From Prostheceraeus crozeri (lineage: Eukaryota; Platyhelminthes; Polycladida; Euryleptidae), in the NCBI GenBank assembly GCA_907163375.1, contig CAJQUW010015625.1, positions 124,001 to 188,000 of the forward strand: DNA of 64,000 nt, given 5' to 3'. The notes beneath the pieces are model-generated. The model was not told the DNA's origin. It did no database searches and saw only the letters and a program-made list of their open reading frames with translations. Below, in pieces: positions 25,081 through 36,057 of this stretch; the stretch's first letter is position 1; the number at the start of each line of letters is the position of its first letter. The position numbers and the translations under genes are program-made.

Positions 25081-26475
25081 CCATCCTTTCTCCAAGAAAT
25101 CCTTCAATCTCCCAGGAGTAGCAGATAATATGTGCGCTCCACCGTCCGAACGTATATGATTTTTCAGAAAGGCGGTTTGAATTTTTCCATACAACTTACG
25201 ACCATTTATGCCAGTATTTTTAGTGAATTTCTCACTCCACTGATAGGTCTGTAAGACCAATTCCCTCGTCGGACCGACAATGAGAGCTCTAGGAAATACT
25301 GTGATGCTATTCGATAAAGGAGGCGCATCTTCTTCCTTCAACAAGTAATCTATTATGGGCAGCAGAAATGCAGCTGTTTTGCCCGAACCAGTCATCGAAC
25401 ATGCCATCAAATCTCGACCAGCTTGAACTATTGGTATGGAATACTTCTGCACCGGAGTTGGCTTCGTGAATTCACGTGGAATATTGGCAAGAAGTTGAGG
25501 ATGTAAATTGGCTTCCTTAAAAGAAGTGATAAACTTAGGCTTCTCGCGCCCTGTCACTTCGACATCGATCCTGTCATAATTATCGAAATTTATCCCCGCC
25601 TTTACGATCAAATCATCGTCGTCATTATAAGCTTCAGGGATGTAAGTCGAAGGAGGAGGACCATCTCCTGAAGGTCCATCACCACTTGGTTCCTCTGTAC
25701 AATCACGAGCTAAGTGACCACTTTGATTACATTTGTGACACGTTCTTGTGTCTTCTTGAGGGCAGTCTCTGGCAATATGTCCCTCTTGATTACATCGCCG
25801 ACAAGTGCGGTCACCACCGCCGCCGTCATTTTCGGGACACTCCCGCGCGAAATGTCCAGGTTGATTACATTTCCGACAGTTTCTATCACCACCTCCAAAA
25901 CCCCCACCGTCATTTTCGGGACACTCCCGTGCGAAATGTCCAGGTTGGTTACATTTCCGACAGTTTCTATCACCACCTCCAAAACCCCCACCGTCATTTT
26001 CGGGACACTCCCGTGCGAAATGTCCAGGTTGATTGCATTTCCGACAGTTTCTATCACCACCTCCAAAACCCCCACCGTCATTTTCGGGACACTCCCGTGC
26101 GAAATGTCCAGGTTGATTGCATTTCCGACAATTTCTATCCCCACCCCCAAACCCCCCGGAATCCCCTTCAGGACATTCTCGTGCAAAATGTCCCGGTTGA
26201 TTACACTTCCTACACGTCCGTGTGTCACTTCCGGCATCGCGACTGCGCCCTCCATAGCCAGATCCGCCGAAAGTGCTGCCTCCACCTCTATCTGAACCAC
26301 CGTTGTATTGTGAGGATGTGTTTCCATTACTTCCCCAACCACCGAAATCATCATTCGATTGATTGATGTTCGAAAATGAATTTGTGACTGAAACTGTTGA
26401 TTTCAGAAGGCCACGACCTTTACCCCGAATAGTGGGAACTGAAACTGGTTTCGGTGGCTCTGCGGCGGTGACATT
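25081..26475 (-). CDS. vasa: Vasa/DDX4-type DEAD-box helicase, zinc-knuckle and Q-motif exon (gene partial at 5' end)
   Basis: This 465-codon exon runs from the acceptor TTTTTTCTGCAG (ending 26476) to the donor GTAAGT (25080). It encodes a Gly/Ser/Asn-rich leader and then seven CCHC zinc knuckles of the form CRKCNQPGHFAREC, spaced by Gly-Asp linkers. A spacer ends PPPSTYIPEAYNDDDD. The start of helicase domain 1 follows: PTPVQ (Q motif), MTGSGKT (motif I), GPTREL (Ia) and ATPGR (Ib). Vasa is an ATP-dependent RNA helicase of germ granules, used in germline specification and the piRNA pathway; knuckles are an invertebrate variant that bind RNA. Four knuckles are 84-base repeats that are almost identical. 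Where most Vasa proteins have YGG in domain 1, this one reads YGK, with about two extra residues nearby. No start codon fits this exon, so at least one upstream exon is missing from the annotation. Confidence 0.92.
25827..26165 (-). repeat. 84 bp coding repeat encoding identical zinc knuckles
   Basis: The plus-strand landmark CATTTTCGGGACACTCCCG recurs at 25827, 25911, 25995 and 26079, exactly 84 bases (28 codons) apart. Each unit encodes one knuckle plus a GGGFGGGDRN linker. Differences are few and mostly silent. The outer knuckles (near 26200 and those at 25720-25830) are more diverged. Confidence 0.9.
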
Positions 26476-27984
26476 CTGCAGAAAAAAGGATCTAATCAGA
26501 ATACTTTAGACTTCATGATAAAATAGAATATTCTACTGATCAGAGTCCTAGAGGGAATTTTCCATGACAGCAGAGTAAGCAAGGCTGACACTTATCAAAA
26601 ATAAAACCGGAATGCCTCCCCCCCCAAAACGCAACCGTGGGCACCCTCAAGGTAAGAAATTTACGAACATTCGATATCACACAACCCAGTAAGTTTTGAA
26701 AGCTTACAGGCAGAAGTTGGGTATGCTCCAATAAAGATGATTCTGAATCTTTAATTAGCAAGTAAATAAGTGGCATAAAAATATTACTGATGCTTTTTCA
26801 ATCATCCAAATATCAGTTGAGATCGTAACTCAGCCGCCGATGGCAAAGCGACAGCTAGACTACGTAAGGACCGGAAGTACCTTATGTCGCGAAGAGTACC
26901 AATCCTTGATGCACGAACATGCGTTCACGCCTCGTCGTAGAATTCTAAGAATATCTTCCCTTTGATGTTTTCTCTTTGTGTACTTTAGACATCAAAAGAT
27001 ACTCTACAGACTACTGGGTTCTACTGGTTTTGAGAACTGAACAAAATCGAATAATCACATCAATAATAATTCAGTCAGCCTATTAATTGAACAAGATAAT
27101 TTTAATGAAAACTGCTATCTATGCACACTATTAAGCATTTTCATCACGATTCAAATTATGACTTAAACGCACTACAATTATCACTGACCCAACAAAGCAT
27201 CTGAAAGCCGTAATCAACATTATATTCAACCTACCCAGTCTTCATGATAAAGCGTCTGACCACATTAATCATAGTCACAATTTCGAACACCTTAATCAAT
27301 TGTAATAAAACATGGCTGTCTTAATCATGACATTATTCAACACTGTAATCAAACAGGATCACAATCAACATTTTTGAATATTGGCAAATCGTTCCAGCTC
27401 TTGATTAGACAGCGGTGTTCGGATTTCATTGTCTGGAAATTTTCGCGTCAAGTAGAATCTAGGCTAGGTCGAACTTGAATAGGTCTGATAAGAGGGTATT
27501 TTCATACATTGATATGTTCCAATAATGTGGTTTGCAAAGAAAAAATATCGGCCTAAGGAATATGAATACTAGATTTACACCGAATTCAAGTCCTACAACA
27601 ACAATGCCACATCTTATAACTAATTGAGCATTAAGCTATTACATGCTCTGTCCTTCTTTCAAATGCCAGAGGTACATTTCAGTCAATAACGACTATTTTT
27701 TTTATAGATACTTTTCTCTACTATAAATTTAATTTTTGAGGCTGTGCATCTTAAATGTACAGGACCGCGCTTGGTCGGTTTTGAGCGTCCAGGATTAAGC
27801 GATCGAAACGCGATCGTCCTGACCAAGTTCCTGTTGATGACCTCATTACAAATATTCAAATAATTTGCATGCATATTTTGTAGTATTATATTTAACGTAT
27901 TAGCTTTAAGAACTAATATTAATTCTCTTACACACCGGATAGATTTTAGATAGCGTAATCCCGCTGTGTTAGCTAGATCTGATA
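26476..27984. other. Upstream Vasa intron with dispersed repeat
   Basis: From 26578 to 26820 the sequence is alignable in the same orientation with 38559-38830, a dispersed repeat. From 27060 to 27370 there is a run of loose TAATCA/ATTATT motifs. I searched for an amino-terminal Vasa exon on the minus strand and found none that I could support. Confidence 0.4.
26578..26820 (+). repeat. Dispersed repeat, copy 1
   Basis: This matches 38559-38830 through shared blocks such as TTATCAAAAATAAA, CATTCGATATCACACAACCC and GCAGAAGTTGGGT. The better-preserved left end of the other copy, CAGGGCTGCCACTC, resembles a hAT terminus, so both may be hAT fragments. Confidence 0.65.
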
Positions 27985-30900
27985 GGGTAGGGTGGGGTGG
28001 AATGGGCACATGAGGTGAAATGGGTATAAAGTACCTAAAGTTATCTGTAGACCAAACGACTTCATATTTTCAAAAACCGCTTAGAATGTAATGACAGCAT
28101 GATATAAGCAGGCTATTCCAATAGAATAGTTTCCATGTAATGTATTCATTGTTACCATAGCAACTGAGATGCAAATATTTTCTTGATGTTGAAAAAAATT
28201 AACGTTCACTAACTTTCGGGTCACGGTGTTGAAAATGGCGCTATGGCTACTTATAAGTGGTATTGAGGAAGATGATTCATCCCTCTAGATGACACATGGT
28301 TGCGCTAATCGATATTGATCGTAGTTTTTTATTGATTTTGAAAATCAAAAATGGGGGTGAAATGGGTATACCACAAAAAAAGTGTGGGGTGAAATGGGTA
28401 TATTCACATGGCAGAAAATTGTATTGCGGAACATAAGCCTAATTCATTTAGCTAACAAAGTTTGTGATTATATGCTGTATAATAGCATCCTATCTGTCAG
28501 AATACATGCGCTGCCTCAACAGCAGCTCAGAATTTATAGGTAGCAAGGTAATCAGTGTGATTATACCCTGCCCATAACCACAAAAATCAAATCTTCGAAG
28601 CCGATAAGCATCCTCCTACCGCTATCCAATTATTATTCATCCACCTGTCGTTGTCCAATCAGATGAGAGAACGATTCTTATTGGTGGTTGAAGTCATGAT
28701 TTCCAAGAACTCAAGGGGATTCCAAGAAAAGTTCAATAGCCTACCATCCGTCATTCAAAAATCACATTCCCTAGAGAAGAGGTGAGTACCCTGATGAAAG
28801 TATTGATTGTAAACGAATAGCATATGATACATGAACCTATTACGTACAAAAAATTGAGCCAGTGTCACACTACTTACGTAGGATGAAGAAATGACAACAC
28901 TTATGAGCTTAGGCCTATTAACTTATGCCTACTGTACTAATGTTACAAAAATAAACAAATGAACAAAAGATTATCGTAGCATTAAATACCCTAGGCCCTA
29001 TCATGCATGATTACGTAAACTTGGGCACAAGCATGCGCACTGAGTGCAAAAGCATCACTAAAAAATTCATCCATCTAGCAGTGTCATGGAATAGGCCTAT
29101 TCATAGACGAAGCTAACTTAGCCAGCTGCAGATCAACTTGACCAGCACAATTATAATTATTACGTGGAAATGGGCCTACTTTGCTACAGATGATACAACA
29201 ATTAGTACTGATCAAAACATTTCATGCATCCATTGCTATTTATAACGTTTAAAGCCAGATATTTTGTTCCTTCGTGTAGAAACTTCTGTCAGATTGTAGG
29301 CTAAGTAGGCCTACTCGAAAAGTAAAATTGAAACCTGTGCTCAACAATAACCAGTAGATAATTCATACAGTACTTAGTTCCTACAGTATGCCTACCTATA
29401 GAAAATGCAAATAGGGTCTATCATCTTTTTACCCCATCACATGTACAGTTCATGAATGACACATGTAAACGCCGGAAAACTGATGTCAGGAGAGGGGCTC
29501 GAACCCTCGACAGTCGCTATCGAGTTAGTTTATTTTCGCAAGAAATTTTTTTACATGACTTAGTTTATTTTCGGAACTTATTTTACTACCCGATTAAGAA
29601 GTCATCACTAATCGGCATCCTTTCCTTTGATGGTGGTTGTTGCATAGGCCTTCATATACTTTGCATAGGCCTAGCAATTGTTGTCATGATAGGGTATATG
29701 CTTCTACGTATTATATAGGACTATGCTACGTGAGTTAGGTGTGGTACATGAAAAATTACCTGCTGATAAGCCTATTTAATGATTTGTTATGGCAATGAAC
29801 AAAATCCACCTAGTTTTTCAAATTGAAACACAAATCTATTCCCTTTCAGGTTTGGAGCAGACCCCCATCAAAATGCCGCGACGATACATTCGAAAGAAGA
29901 CCCCAAAGTACACCACGGAGAAATTGGAAGCAGCTTTAGTCAGGGTTCGATCAGGAGAGACAGCTTATCGTGTATCTAAAGATTTGAAGATTCCTATTGA
30001 GACTCTGAGGAGGAACATGAAAGGACTTCCAAAAAGAAGAGGATCAGGAGGTACGACCAGACTAACAATAGAAGAAGAGCAATCTATCGTCGAAGCGCTT
30101 CAATTCGTTGCAAAATGTGGCTTTCCAATGGATCGCGACGACTTGAGGGTATTGGTCAGAACATATCTTAACTCGAAGAATGTGTTGCGATTCAAGGACA
30201 ATACCCCTGGTATAGAATGGATTCGTTCTTTTGAAGCGCGATGGACTAGCCACTTGTCAAAAAGAAAACCTGAGCTCCTGACGAAGGCACGCGTTGACGG
30301 GTTGAGCAGAGAAGTCCGTGCAAAGTTCTTCAATATGCTTGAAGAAATCGTGCGTGATAACAACTTGGAAGGATCTCCAGAAAGAATATACAATCTCGAC
30401 GAAACTGGCATGAACACCGACCCCAGACACAAACAGGTCTTCGTTGATAGAAAATCGAGATCAGCCTTTGTCAATTCGTCAACATCAGGAAAAGCCATGT
30501 ATTCAGTCATGTTCTGCTGTTCAGCATCGGCAGAGTATCTACCTCCACTGGTGATCTACAAAGCCACCCATTTGTACGACACGTGGACGAAAGGAGGACC
30601 TGACGGTACATTATTCTCGGTGTCTCCAAGTGGATGGATGCAAGACTTTGTCTTCGAGGCGTGGATCTTTCAATTCGTGAAGCATGTCGAACATCAGGAG
30701 AAGCCAGTGCTGCTCATTGTTGACGGACATGGGAGCCATTTGACCTTTGGAACGGCTGAGGCATGCCAGAAAAATGGCATAGTTCTTCTGTGTCTCCCGC
30801 CAAACACGTCACACGCACTCCAACCTTTGGATGTAGGCGTGTTCGGGCCGATGAAACACGCTTGGAAGGAAGTGTTGAAGAAATGGTATCGGGAAACGCG

Positions 30901-32317
30901 CCTGCAGTCTGTTGCGAAGCCTGTTTTCCCGATACTCCTTCGCAAGGTGTTTGAACAATTGAAGCCAGAATGGGCGATCAACGGATTTCGTGGCAGTGGA
31001 ATATATCCGACCTCTCGAACAGCTATCGACAAACGGGTGATCGAGCCTCAAGTTGACAAATCGAGGACAAGTGAAGTTGTCGCTATCCAACAAGCAGTGG
31101 CATCAGTTCTTACGCCCATCATGTCTCCGGAAAATCAAAGTGCACAGAAGTCTACCAAGATCAGAAGAAGGCGAGTGCAACGCAAAGTCGGTGAGGTACT
31201 GACATCTGCAGCTGCATTAAAGCGTCTTGAAGATGAAGAAACGAGAAGAAAAGTCAGTCTCAAGAGGAAGGAACCAAACGCGCTTCAGGAGAACATAAAC
31301 GCACATGATGAAACAGATATAGAACCACTGGCAAAGCGATTGAAGAAGAAGAAAGTCTTGGTGAGCGATGATGAAGATGCAGAAGAGCCAGAAACTAGTG
31401 AAAATAAAGATCCCCGAATGAAAGGCTTCCTACCCGCGGCAAACGTGGCAAAAGATGACTGGGTCGTGGTCAAATTTGGAGAAAACAAGTGGTACATCGG
31501 ACAAATAGAAGAGTTTGACGTCGATGAGTCTGTTGCTGTCTTTCTCCGTCACAAGGCAAGTGAAAGCAGTTGTGGATTATTCGTGAGGCCTCCTTTCGAC
31601 GATCGTTCTGCCTTCGCTTCACACGACATCGTTGCGAAATTGAAACCACCCGTGCCGACAAGAAGGTGCGAACTGGTCTTCGATGTAAATGCTCATTTGT
31701 GGTAGTGACATTCTTACCTAACTGATTTCTTATCTGACACAAAATGGGATTTTTTCATGACTTGAAATTTTATTGCATGAATCTGTAATTTAACCCTTCC
31801 AATATTGCCAATTGTTAGTTTTTCTTTCCGTAATACTGGGGACATGACATCTAGAACTCATAATAGTGAATGACATAGAAATTAGATTGAAAATATGCAG
31901 GTGGTTCCGTCCTAGATAATTAGTACACGTAATAAGTATGAGATTAACTGCCTCATTGGGCTATCGGGACATGTACATGAATATTTCTAAGATTGCAATT
32001 GTAGTACCAAATACTTGCACAAAGGCAAATTCTGAATACTGTTCTATTATTAGTTGATTTAATCAAGTCGCTTTGAACAAGTTATGATCATACCCATTTC
32101 ACCCCAGGGGTGGGGTGAAATGGGTATTGTCCTTTTTTTAAAAAAACATGTAAATTCCACCCATGCCCAAAATGAAATTTCCATTACTCAATGTTAATTT
32201 GCAAAGTAGAAACACAGAATGCGATGTTCAGCTAATAAAAATGTGGTTCTTACATGTACAACCAAGAAAAAAATAAACTTTTTCTCAAAAACCTACCCAT
32301 TCCACCCCACCCTACCC
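27985..32317 (+). mobile_element. Apparently intact pogo-like (Tc1/mariner superfamily) transposon
   Basis: The ends are inverted repeats starting GGGTAGGGTGGGGTGGAATG, flanked by TA on both sides (27983-27984 and 32318-32319), the target of this superfamily. Subterminal copies of GGGGTGAAATGGGTAT occur near 28015, 28355 and 28385 on the left and, inverted and direct, at 32093-32127 on the right. A single long transposase frame fills 29873-31705. The 4.3 kb length and 1.9 kb leader make it larger than classic pogo. Confidence 0.92.
29873..31705 (+). CDS. pogo-like DDE transposase with C-terminal Tudor/SH3-like domain
   Basis: The start at MPRRYIRKK was chosen because a good splice acceptor (TATTCCCTTTCAG) lies just upstream, making the earlier in-frame methionine likely intronic. 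The 610-residue protein has an amino-terminal psq/CENP-B-type helix-turn-helix (residues 10-60). The DDE core follows: YNLDETG (Asp176), LIVDGHGSH (Asp284) and LPPNTSHALQPLD (Asp320), a DD35D spacing. A basic stretch with RLKKKK serves as a likely nuclear signal and is followed by acidic residues. The last 80 residues (DDWVVVKFGENKWYIGQI onward) look like a Tudor/SH3-like fold found at the end of several transposon proteins. The frame has no interruption. It would cut and paste its own element. Confidence 0.9.
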   Translation: MPRRYIRKKTPKYTTEKLEAALVRVRSGETAYRVSKDLKIPIETLRRNMKGLPKRRGSGGTTRLTIEEEQSIVEALQFVAKCGFPMDRDDLRVLVRTYLNSKNVLRFKDNTPGIEWIRSFEARWTSHLSKRKPELLTKARVDGLSREVRAKFFNMLEEIVRDNNLEGSPERIYNLDETGMNTDPRHKQVFVDRKSRSAFVNSSTSGKAMYSVMFCCSASAEYLPPLVIYKATHLYDTWTKGGPDGTLFSVSPSGWMQDFVFEAWIFQFVKHVEHQEKPVLLIVDGHGSHLTFGTAEACQKNGIVLLCLPPNTSHALQPLDVGVFGPMKHAWKEVLKKWYRETRLQSVAKPVFPILLRKVFEQLKPEWAINGFRGSGIYPTSRTAIDKRVIEPQVDKSRTSEVVAIQQAVASVLTPIMSPENQSAQKSTKIRRRRVQRKVGEVLTSAAALKRLEDEETRRKVSLKRKEPNALQENINAHDETDIEPLAKRLKKKKVLVSDDEDAEEPETSENKDPRMKGFLPAANVAKDDWVVVKFGENKWYIGQIEEFDVDESVAVFLRHKASESSCGLFVRPPFDDRSAFASHDIVAKLKPPVPTRRCELVFDVNAHLW

Positions 32318-32319
32318 TA

Positions 32320-32889
32320 TTTTGATTGGAAACAGACCTGTCCTCTTATCATCTGAATGGGCAGACTGTTAAATAAAATCGCTTCAATATATAAGTGATA
32401 AACACAATTTTGTCAATATAAGGTGACAAAATTCACTTATTTGTCACCTTTGACTATTTCTCTTCGATAACTATTAAGAAGATTGCATCGAAAATCTTTG
32501 ATTCTGGTGTCATTTCAAGTTTTTGATAAACAAATGAAGTGTTCCAAATCTTTGAGAATGATGGTTCAGGCCTCCAACCACAAACAAAATTTTTTCGTTA
32601 GATTTTTAGGATCTAAAACATTTTTTATGATGGTTTACAAATCAAACGCATTAAATTTCATGAAATTGACGTCATCTGACTAGTTTCAGTTCACTATCAA
32701 TTTGCAATTTAAAAAAATCGGATTTAGGGGAAAGGCCCCTATATTTATCATTGCATTGTACATATCATGAACTACGATTTAGTACTCATAACTAAAGTCA
32801 GTACTAAGGCAGTAGTCATAACGGGTTATAACTTCATTCATGGTTATGGCTTCTTGCTGTAGATAGACTTACATGGGAATCATGTTCGG
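32320..32889. other. Unannotated AT-rich stretch
   Basis: One 66-codon frame lies here without recognisable motif. I see nothing that supports a gene. Confidence 0.4.
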
Positions 32890-33058
32890 CAGTGGCGGCT
32901 CGTCTATTGCGGCACTAAAAGCAGTGAGCTGTGAACTTTAGTGATTTATTTTTCCAAGCTATCATGATCCCAGGATCACGGAATTGATGTCATTTTAGGA
33001 GTGTCAGAGTCCGGGATTCAATCAACCTGGATGTACCATATGTTACAAGCCGCCACTG
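32890..33058. mobile_element. Small hAT-like miniature element
   Basis: CAGTGGCGGCTCGT and ACAAGCCGCCACTG are inverted ends 169 bases apart overall. The flanks ATGTTCGG and ATTTTTGG match at six of eight positions, suggesting a decayed 8-base duplication. It is non-coding. Confidence 0.65.
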
Positions 33059-33943
33059 ATTTTTGGTTTTTCGTCCAAAATCTGACACACTAACTTGCAT
33101 GATCTAGTAAGATTAAAGATAACGAAAAACAATGCATGTTTAAGAATGTTATAACTGCCTATTTATAATGCCTGTAACGGCATATACCCATAAAAGCGAA
33201 AAGATTTTATAATAAAACGATGTATTGCTTTTGATTGGAACAATATTTGCACGATAACGACGGAATAATTCTTGAGATTACAGTCCGATGATTCTTATAT
33301 ATCTATAACTGCATTGTCTTCTGACCTGAGACTACTGCTTTCTCTTACTTAGATTCTATATTCCCCTTGTAAGCTGGTGTTTTCTTTGCAATCCCATTTC
33401 GATCTGTGAACTGGCAGTTGAAGATTGGTTGGTTTCTAACACTTGGTCCAGAGGTTTCATCAGCAGTTCTGCGAAGGTTGTCCTCATTGACAGTTTCCTC
33501 TTCTACTTCAATATACATCTTTTTCCATTTGAAGAATTTCAGCATCCATCTCAATGACCAATAACTTCTGATGCACGATCACTGTCACTGAGCAATTTAT
33601 TTTCGTCATGAAATATCAGCCTTCTCTTTAACTCTAAATCGCTCTCATATCTTTGCTTGGATTGCCAGACACTGCCAATGAAGATCGATTGATCGGGAAG
33701 TTCTTCAGTCCACCGGCGCGGAGCAAACTACCTTAACTCGTCTGATAAGTACCTAAACATCATCCGATAATCTGGAACCGTGTAACTGAGGAATTGCTTC
33801 GTTGATTGAGAAGTCCTTTTGGTCCGCAATTGCCATGATTAAATGACAAGATACATTTGATGAGAGCTTCCAGTTCAGGAAACTCTCGAGTTTCTCTTTC
33901 ATCCTCATGATTTTGTCACTTTCTGTTGGTACAAGATCTACCC
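33059..33943. other. Stretch with one unproven minus-strand frame
   Basis: A 69-codon frame at 33345-33554 on the minus strand is acidic and followed by a donor-like AAGTAAGAG. It has no recognisable homology. No other content is seen. Confidence 0.3.
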
Positions 33944-34575
33944 CACAGAATTAAATATTTTGTTTATCTGCTTCGGTTTGCTAGAAGTGTGATTAATACG
34001 AAATGGACGGCACATTGAGGAACCTATTAGGTGGGCAAAAAGGAAGTCCTAATACCTTACAGAGATAGGAAAAAAAGTCGTGCGTCGCTTGCGGATTAAT
34101 GTGAGTTCCAGCGAAGTGCTTCGATTGCCAAAATTCCTTCAGATTCGAAGGATTCAGATCATTGCCCACAAGTTTTCTCCATAATGTTGACCCTTCCGAT
34201 CATTATTAAAGAAAGTAGCAGGCGTACGAAAATTACTTCACTTGATGTTTTCACATCCTCTCCTCGGCATTGCTCACTGTATAGTGCATACATTGAATCG
34301 AAGCCACGCATCGATGTGTGTTTTGGTGTGTGCGAAGTGATATCACAGCACGGACGCATCTCTCACTGACTCTGGTTGTCCTTTGCTGACAGCATATTGT
34401 TTGCCATTTCCAATAGCAAGCGATACACGAATTATCCATTCGAGAAGGAGCAAGTTGTCTAATTCCATAGAAATAAATATATTTTGTCTAATTCTGTGCC
34501 ATTTCGATATTAAGGTTACATACAATTCTTCCTTTCTAGGAAACCGAAGCGCGCGCAGATGAATCTAATTCTGTG
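33944..34575 (-). mobile_element. hAT-type miniature element, copy B (CACAGAATTA family)
   Basis: The ends CACAGAATTAAATATT and AGATGAATCTAATTCTGTG are inverted, with a perfect 8-base duplication ATCTACCC (33936-33943 and 34576-34583). The whole body matches copy A (4670-5270) in reverse, with a small extra block near 34465-34500. The several short frames shared by both copies are shadows. Confidence 0.85.
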
Positions 34576-34583
34576 ATCTACCC

Positions 34584-36049
34584 ACTTATTCCACTTCTTT
34601 CCAATACGTTTGAGGACGATTCCTTGATGTGTTGTCATTACCCATTACAAACCATTATATAATGGATTAATTACTAATAGATTCTATCTGATACAGACGC
34701 CACTGTAGGCGCACCATGTCAAATATGTCTTCAGAAAAGGCACTTCAATCAACAGCATATACCTTTTGAAGATGATTCTTCATGCGAGTTGTTGCAAGTG
34801 CAAGTCTTGAGATGGCTGGCAACGACTGCGAATCAAGCTGTTAAATGGGATACAAGCACTACGCATCTTTGAGAAGTGTGTTCTTCACGGCTTCAGGGGT
34901 AGGTTGTCTAGTATATACTTGGTTGCCGTTCTGAAGAATTGATAACAGCTGCGGCGGAAAACATCTTCCCTTAAGTAAAATTTTCGATCAAGTATCATGG
35001 AAGATCTAAATAAATTTCAGTACTGAAGATAAAGAATGGTTTCTTCAGCTTTTTCGGAAGTTATGTTTACATGAATTTAGGAAATAATTCTATTATTTAG
35101 GTTTTTCAGTTTGAGTGGGAGGCCTGAGAGTTCATATCTGCTTCTTGAAACTTGCAGAAAAAGTTCCAAGTAGTTGAGACTATAGTCCACGATAGGCAGA
35201 TATGAGACCAGACAAGACGGACGAATAAGTAATTAAGATAATACAGCATAATGTTTCACAGCGATATTTGCGTTACTAAATTCAACGAGCAGACAGTTAT
35301 TGCATGTGAATAATTCCACAAAATAGAATAGCTAGAGAACACTGGATGTGAGAAAGCTAGGCATCCACATCCTATCCTTGCATCTAAATAATGTAGCCTA
35401 ATTCAGAGATGCATATATATATTTCTCGCACTTCTACACAAAATGTGTAATTTTTCACAATCAAATCACAATAATTCTTGTTAGGTAAAATTAAACATTC
35501 GATTCATGCAATATGGCTACAGAGTCGCACTGAAAGATAGGTCTACATGTGCAATCATGTCTTCGATTTTCCATGTTGCGTTTACTAGCAGGGGTCATGC
35601 CACTTCCCTCATGTAAACGTAAATAGAAAAGTCTTTGCAGTCTACGGATCTTTTGACTATACGATACGCGTAGGCCGACATCTTTTATAATAGTTACTCG
35701 TAGGATCATTTCACTTTCACACTGACCTGAATAGATCGATCCACAGCCATGCAACTCGCCTTAGTTATGAATTGTTAAATTGCAAAAGGGGTCGAGAGGT
35801 CACTCTCAGACATGAATCTTAAAAATGCAATAATGCATAGAATACAAACATCATGCTAATGTACACCGCAAAACTTCAATGTTCGTGTTAATACACACAA
35901 TATGGACGCAGCACACATCGTAATCATGCGCATGATTTGCATCTTCGCGATTGTATCACTCAGTAATCGTGTACACAGACAATGTAGCTCACACATGGTT
36001 CTGCCAAGCGATTTCTATGTTGTAATGCCAAAAATCAAAAATCAACTAT
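34584..36049. other. Intergenic stretch without recognisable content
   Basis: One 87-codon frame (35491-35754, minus) has no motif that I recognise. I find no transposon ends or tandem arrays here. Confidence 0.4.
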
Positions 36050-36057
36050 CAGATGAT

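Noticed and set aside
25710-26366. Three long open frames over the zinc-knuckle region (one minus, two plus), up to 226 codons
   Set aside because: They are alternative frames of the 84-base coding repeat. The frame giving CRKCNQPGHFAREC is the real one and joins the helicase domain without a break.
29484-29525. tRNA-like T-arm and B-box (GGGTTCGAGCCC on the minus strand)
   Set aside because: The other half of a tRNA (D-arm, anticodon stem, A-box) is absent, so no tRNA gene or SINE can be supported.
33345-33554. Possible amino-terminal Vasa exon on the minus strand
   Set aside because: The frame is acidic and followed by a donor-like site, but has no Vasa motif, and the better-placed ATG leads quickly to a stop.
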